Source: Ulva prolifera (taxonomy: Eukaryota > Chlorophyta > Ulvophyceae > Ulvales > Ulvaceae). Taken from it: a stretch of DNA of 64,000 bases. The notes beneath the pieces are model-generated. The model saw only the letters and a list, made by a program, of their open reading frames with translations, was not told the DNA's origin and did no database searches. Positions 62,376 to 64,000 of the stretch are shown here, one piece after another. The stretch lies in contig CM041198.1 in the NCBI GenBank assembly GCA_023078555.1, positions 9,471,836-9,535,835 of the forward strand. Direction: 5' to 3'. Position numbers and translations under genes: made by a program. Each line of letters starts with the position of its first letter. Within the stretch, counting starts at the first letter, position 1.

Positions 62376-64000
62376 ATTGATCCACCAGATGACGCCCTGA
62401 TGATAGGGTATGGGCCCCATGGTAGCACACTTAGATCTGCCAGCATAGCACAGTCAGATCTTTACTATCTGCCAATGCTTCATGCTAATGCAGTAGGAGG
62501 GTAGAACCCTCTATACACCAACCTGCAAGTGCCAACAATACTGCGTTTGTGCAAACCTAGGTCAGCTGGGCACCTCAGATCATGCTGTCTTGGATGTCAG
62601 GTGAGGCTGACAGCAGCCCACTGCATGAGTGAACTCTGGTGACACGCTTCTGAGTGACCAGCCCAGCTTCAGAGGTCCTTCTGGTGGGGCCATGTATTGC
62701 AATTACCCAGGCGTGCATGATTCAGTGCAATCAACCGACATGCATGACCTATCAAAGCAACACAGTATGAGGCCTGTCTGAGGAAGACAGGACTACAAAC
62801 AGTGAACTTGCAGGGTGCATTTGATCGTCGTCCGGTGTTAGGCTTGCTGATGTGAATGCCTGTTGTAGGTCTGGATGTTTGATGTAAACGTCTGTCCGAG
62901 GTGGTGCATGCACGGTCATATGTGGAGGGCAGCTCACCATGCATGGTACATCAGGTATATATGCATTGCGGGCAAGTGTGCATCGTGTCTGTCTAAGTGG
63001 CAGCTGCGCACACAAAGGCAGTCACATTACTCGTAGCACAACAGCACATGCTCTCTGCACCAGGCAAATCAAGGGGTACTGCTGTGGCAATGAGAGTGAG
63101 TGTAGTGGGCTGCAAGGAAGGCTGCGCAGCCGGCACCGCCGACACCAGACTGCGCCAACATTAGGCTTGCAGGCAGTGTGTGCTCTCGGAGAATACAGCA
63201 CCTGGGGCTGGGGCTGTTATGTGGGCGAAAGCGGACTGGGGTGGTATGATGTGGTCATGGCACATAACCCTGGCAGGTTGACTATCTCTTGTCCTGGGAC
63301 CTGCTGAGAGGAGGCTTGAGTCGTGGCCAAATCCACTTGTGGCACCCTGCCATGACTGCCATGCAGCTGCTAGCCGAGGCTCCCTCTGTTCACTGCTCCA
63401 TTAGCTCAGGTTGCTAAATGCACCACACCACCGGAGGGGTCAACCGGTCCTGCAATTGGACCTCGAGATCTCATCCCTCATCGCCAGTCCAGCCTGAGCG
63501 GCTGGCCTTCCGCCGGCTGGTTCCAGCAGGATCCGTCGGGGCCCGCCATGCAGGTGTAGAGATTCTGCCCGGCCTGAGGTGCCGTTGCAACATGGCGGCT
63601 GCTCTGACCAGTGTACAGCGAACACCACGCTGACACCCTCACAGACAGTCGCCACCAATTGGGCAGGCCGGCCGGCTGGTGTCGTGTCTCGAGCGCCGCT
63701 GTTGTGGGTGTTCATGCACATGTTTGCGCATCTGACTCGAGCGTGTAGGTGGGTGTGCAGGACCGGAGATGATCATGCGCGTGGGTGTCGGTGCACGGCG
63801 TGTCGGTTTTGCGAGGCGCAGGTGGTGGTGCTGGGCGACTGCTGGTTCTGTGCAGGAATTTACCGTGGCTTGGGTCTGCGGTACTGTTGCTATGGTTCTC
63901 ATGGTGCGCGCTGTGCATGCGGCCCTACCTGCCTCCTCGCCTTGGTCCTTGCGACGCTCCCAATGCAGCGCTGCACGCCCAGCCGCAACTGATTTGTGGA
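62376..64000. other. Right end of the window, no gene recognised
   Basis: About 1.6 kb with open frames of up to 137 codons on the plus strand (63579-63992) and up to 93 on the minus strand (63440-63721). They are Cys/Trp/His-rich and lack motifs or clear splice sites. Nothing is supported as a gene. Confidence 0.3.

Noticed and set aside
63388..63480. Second A-box-like sequence (TTAGCTCAGGTTG)
   Set aside because: No matching B-box or acceptor stem at tRNA spacing.

Overview
The window looks like nuclear DNA of a green alga (Chlorophyta, possibly Trebouxiophyceae; the class is a guess). Genes lie on both strands and are cut into many short exons by GT-AG introns. The recognisable proteins suit a photosynthetic protist: a plastid ECF-transporter-like ABCI12, a RAP-domain organelle RNA-binding protein, a TBCCD1 centriole/Golgi-positioning protein, and an Argonaute with a long Gly/Arg/Tyr-rich N-terminus. 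All identifications come from motifs read by eye; no database search was run.

Layout, left to right. 1-289 (-): start of a gene running off the window. 837-5034 (+): six-exon gene for a protein with two copies of an unfamiliar Cys-rich finger. 6154-7331 (+): coiled-coil protein with a C-terminal EF-hand. 7651-13865 (-): cytosolic leucyl-tRNA synthetase. 15749-22689 (-): BRWD/PHIP-like WD40-bromodomain protein. 23381-25012 (-): ABCI12. 25679-28422 (+): TBCCD1. 29040-29761: a 0.7-kb element with perfect 40-bp terminal inverted repeats. 30030-33330 (+): choline-transporter-like protein (SLC44/CTL). 33766-35212 (-): HAD class IIA hydrolase. About 35227-36205 (+): probable unrecognised gene. 36913-46253 (-): Argonaute. 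About 47229-47820 (+): probable unrecognised gene. 48357-50998 (+): helical-repeat protein. 51035-51628 (-): NHP2. 52309-55260 (+): RAP-domain protein. 56613-57425 (-): single-exon gene. 58070-59430 (+): exon-like segments. 60656-62375: a 1.7-kb low-complexity block dominated by (TG)n and (TGTGTC)n. 62376-64000: nothing recognised.

There is no operon logic; neighbours are unrelated nuclear genes. Themes are translation and RNP biogenesis (LeuRS, NHP2), RNA silencing and chromatin (Argonaute, BRWD), organelle RNA and transport (RAP protein, ABCI12), and cell architecture (TBCCD1, coiled-coil/EF-hand protein). Splice junctions were checked for reading phase in the Cys-rich finger gene, the EF-hand gene, ABCI12, SLC44 and NHP2; elsewhere exon limits are approximate.

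The observations most worth following up are the Argonaute catalytic-site change (His to Glu) with its GGY/R-rich tail, the duplicated Cys-rich finger, the BRWD bromodomain lacking its acetyl-lysine Asn, the inverted-repeat element, the composite GT-rich block, and the NHP2 gene lying between two helical-repeat gene models.
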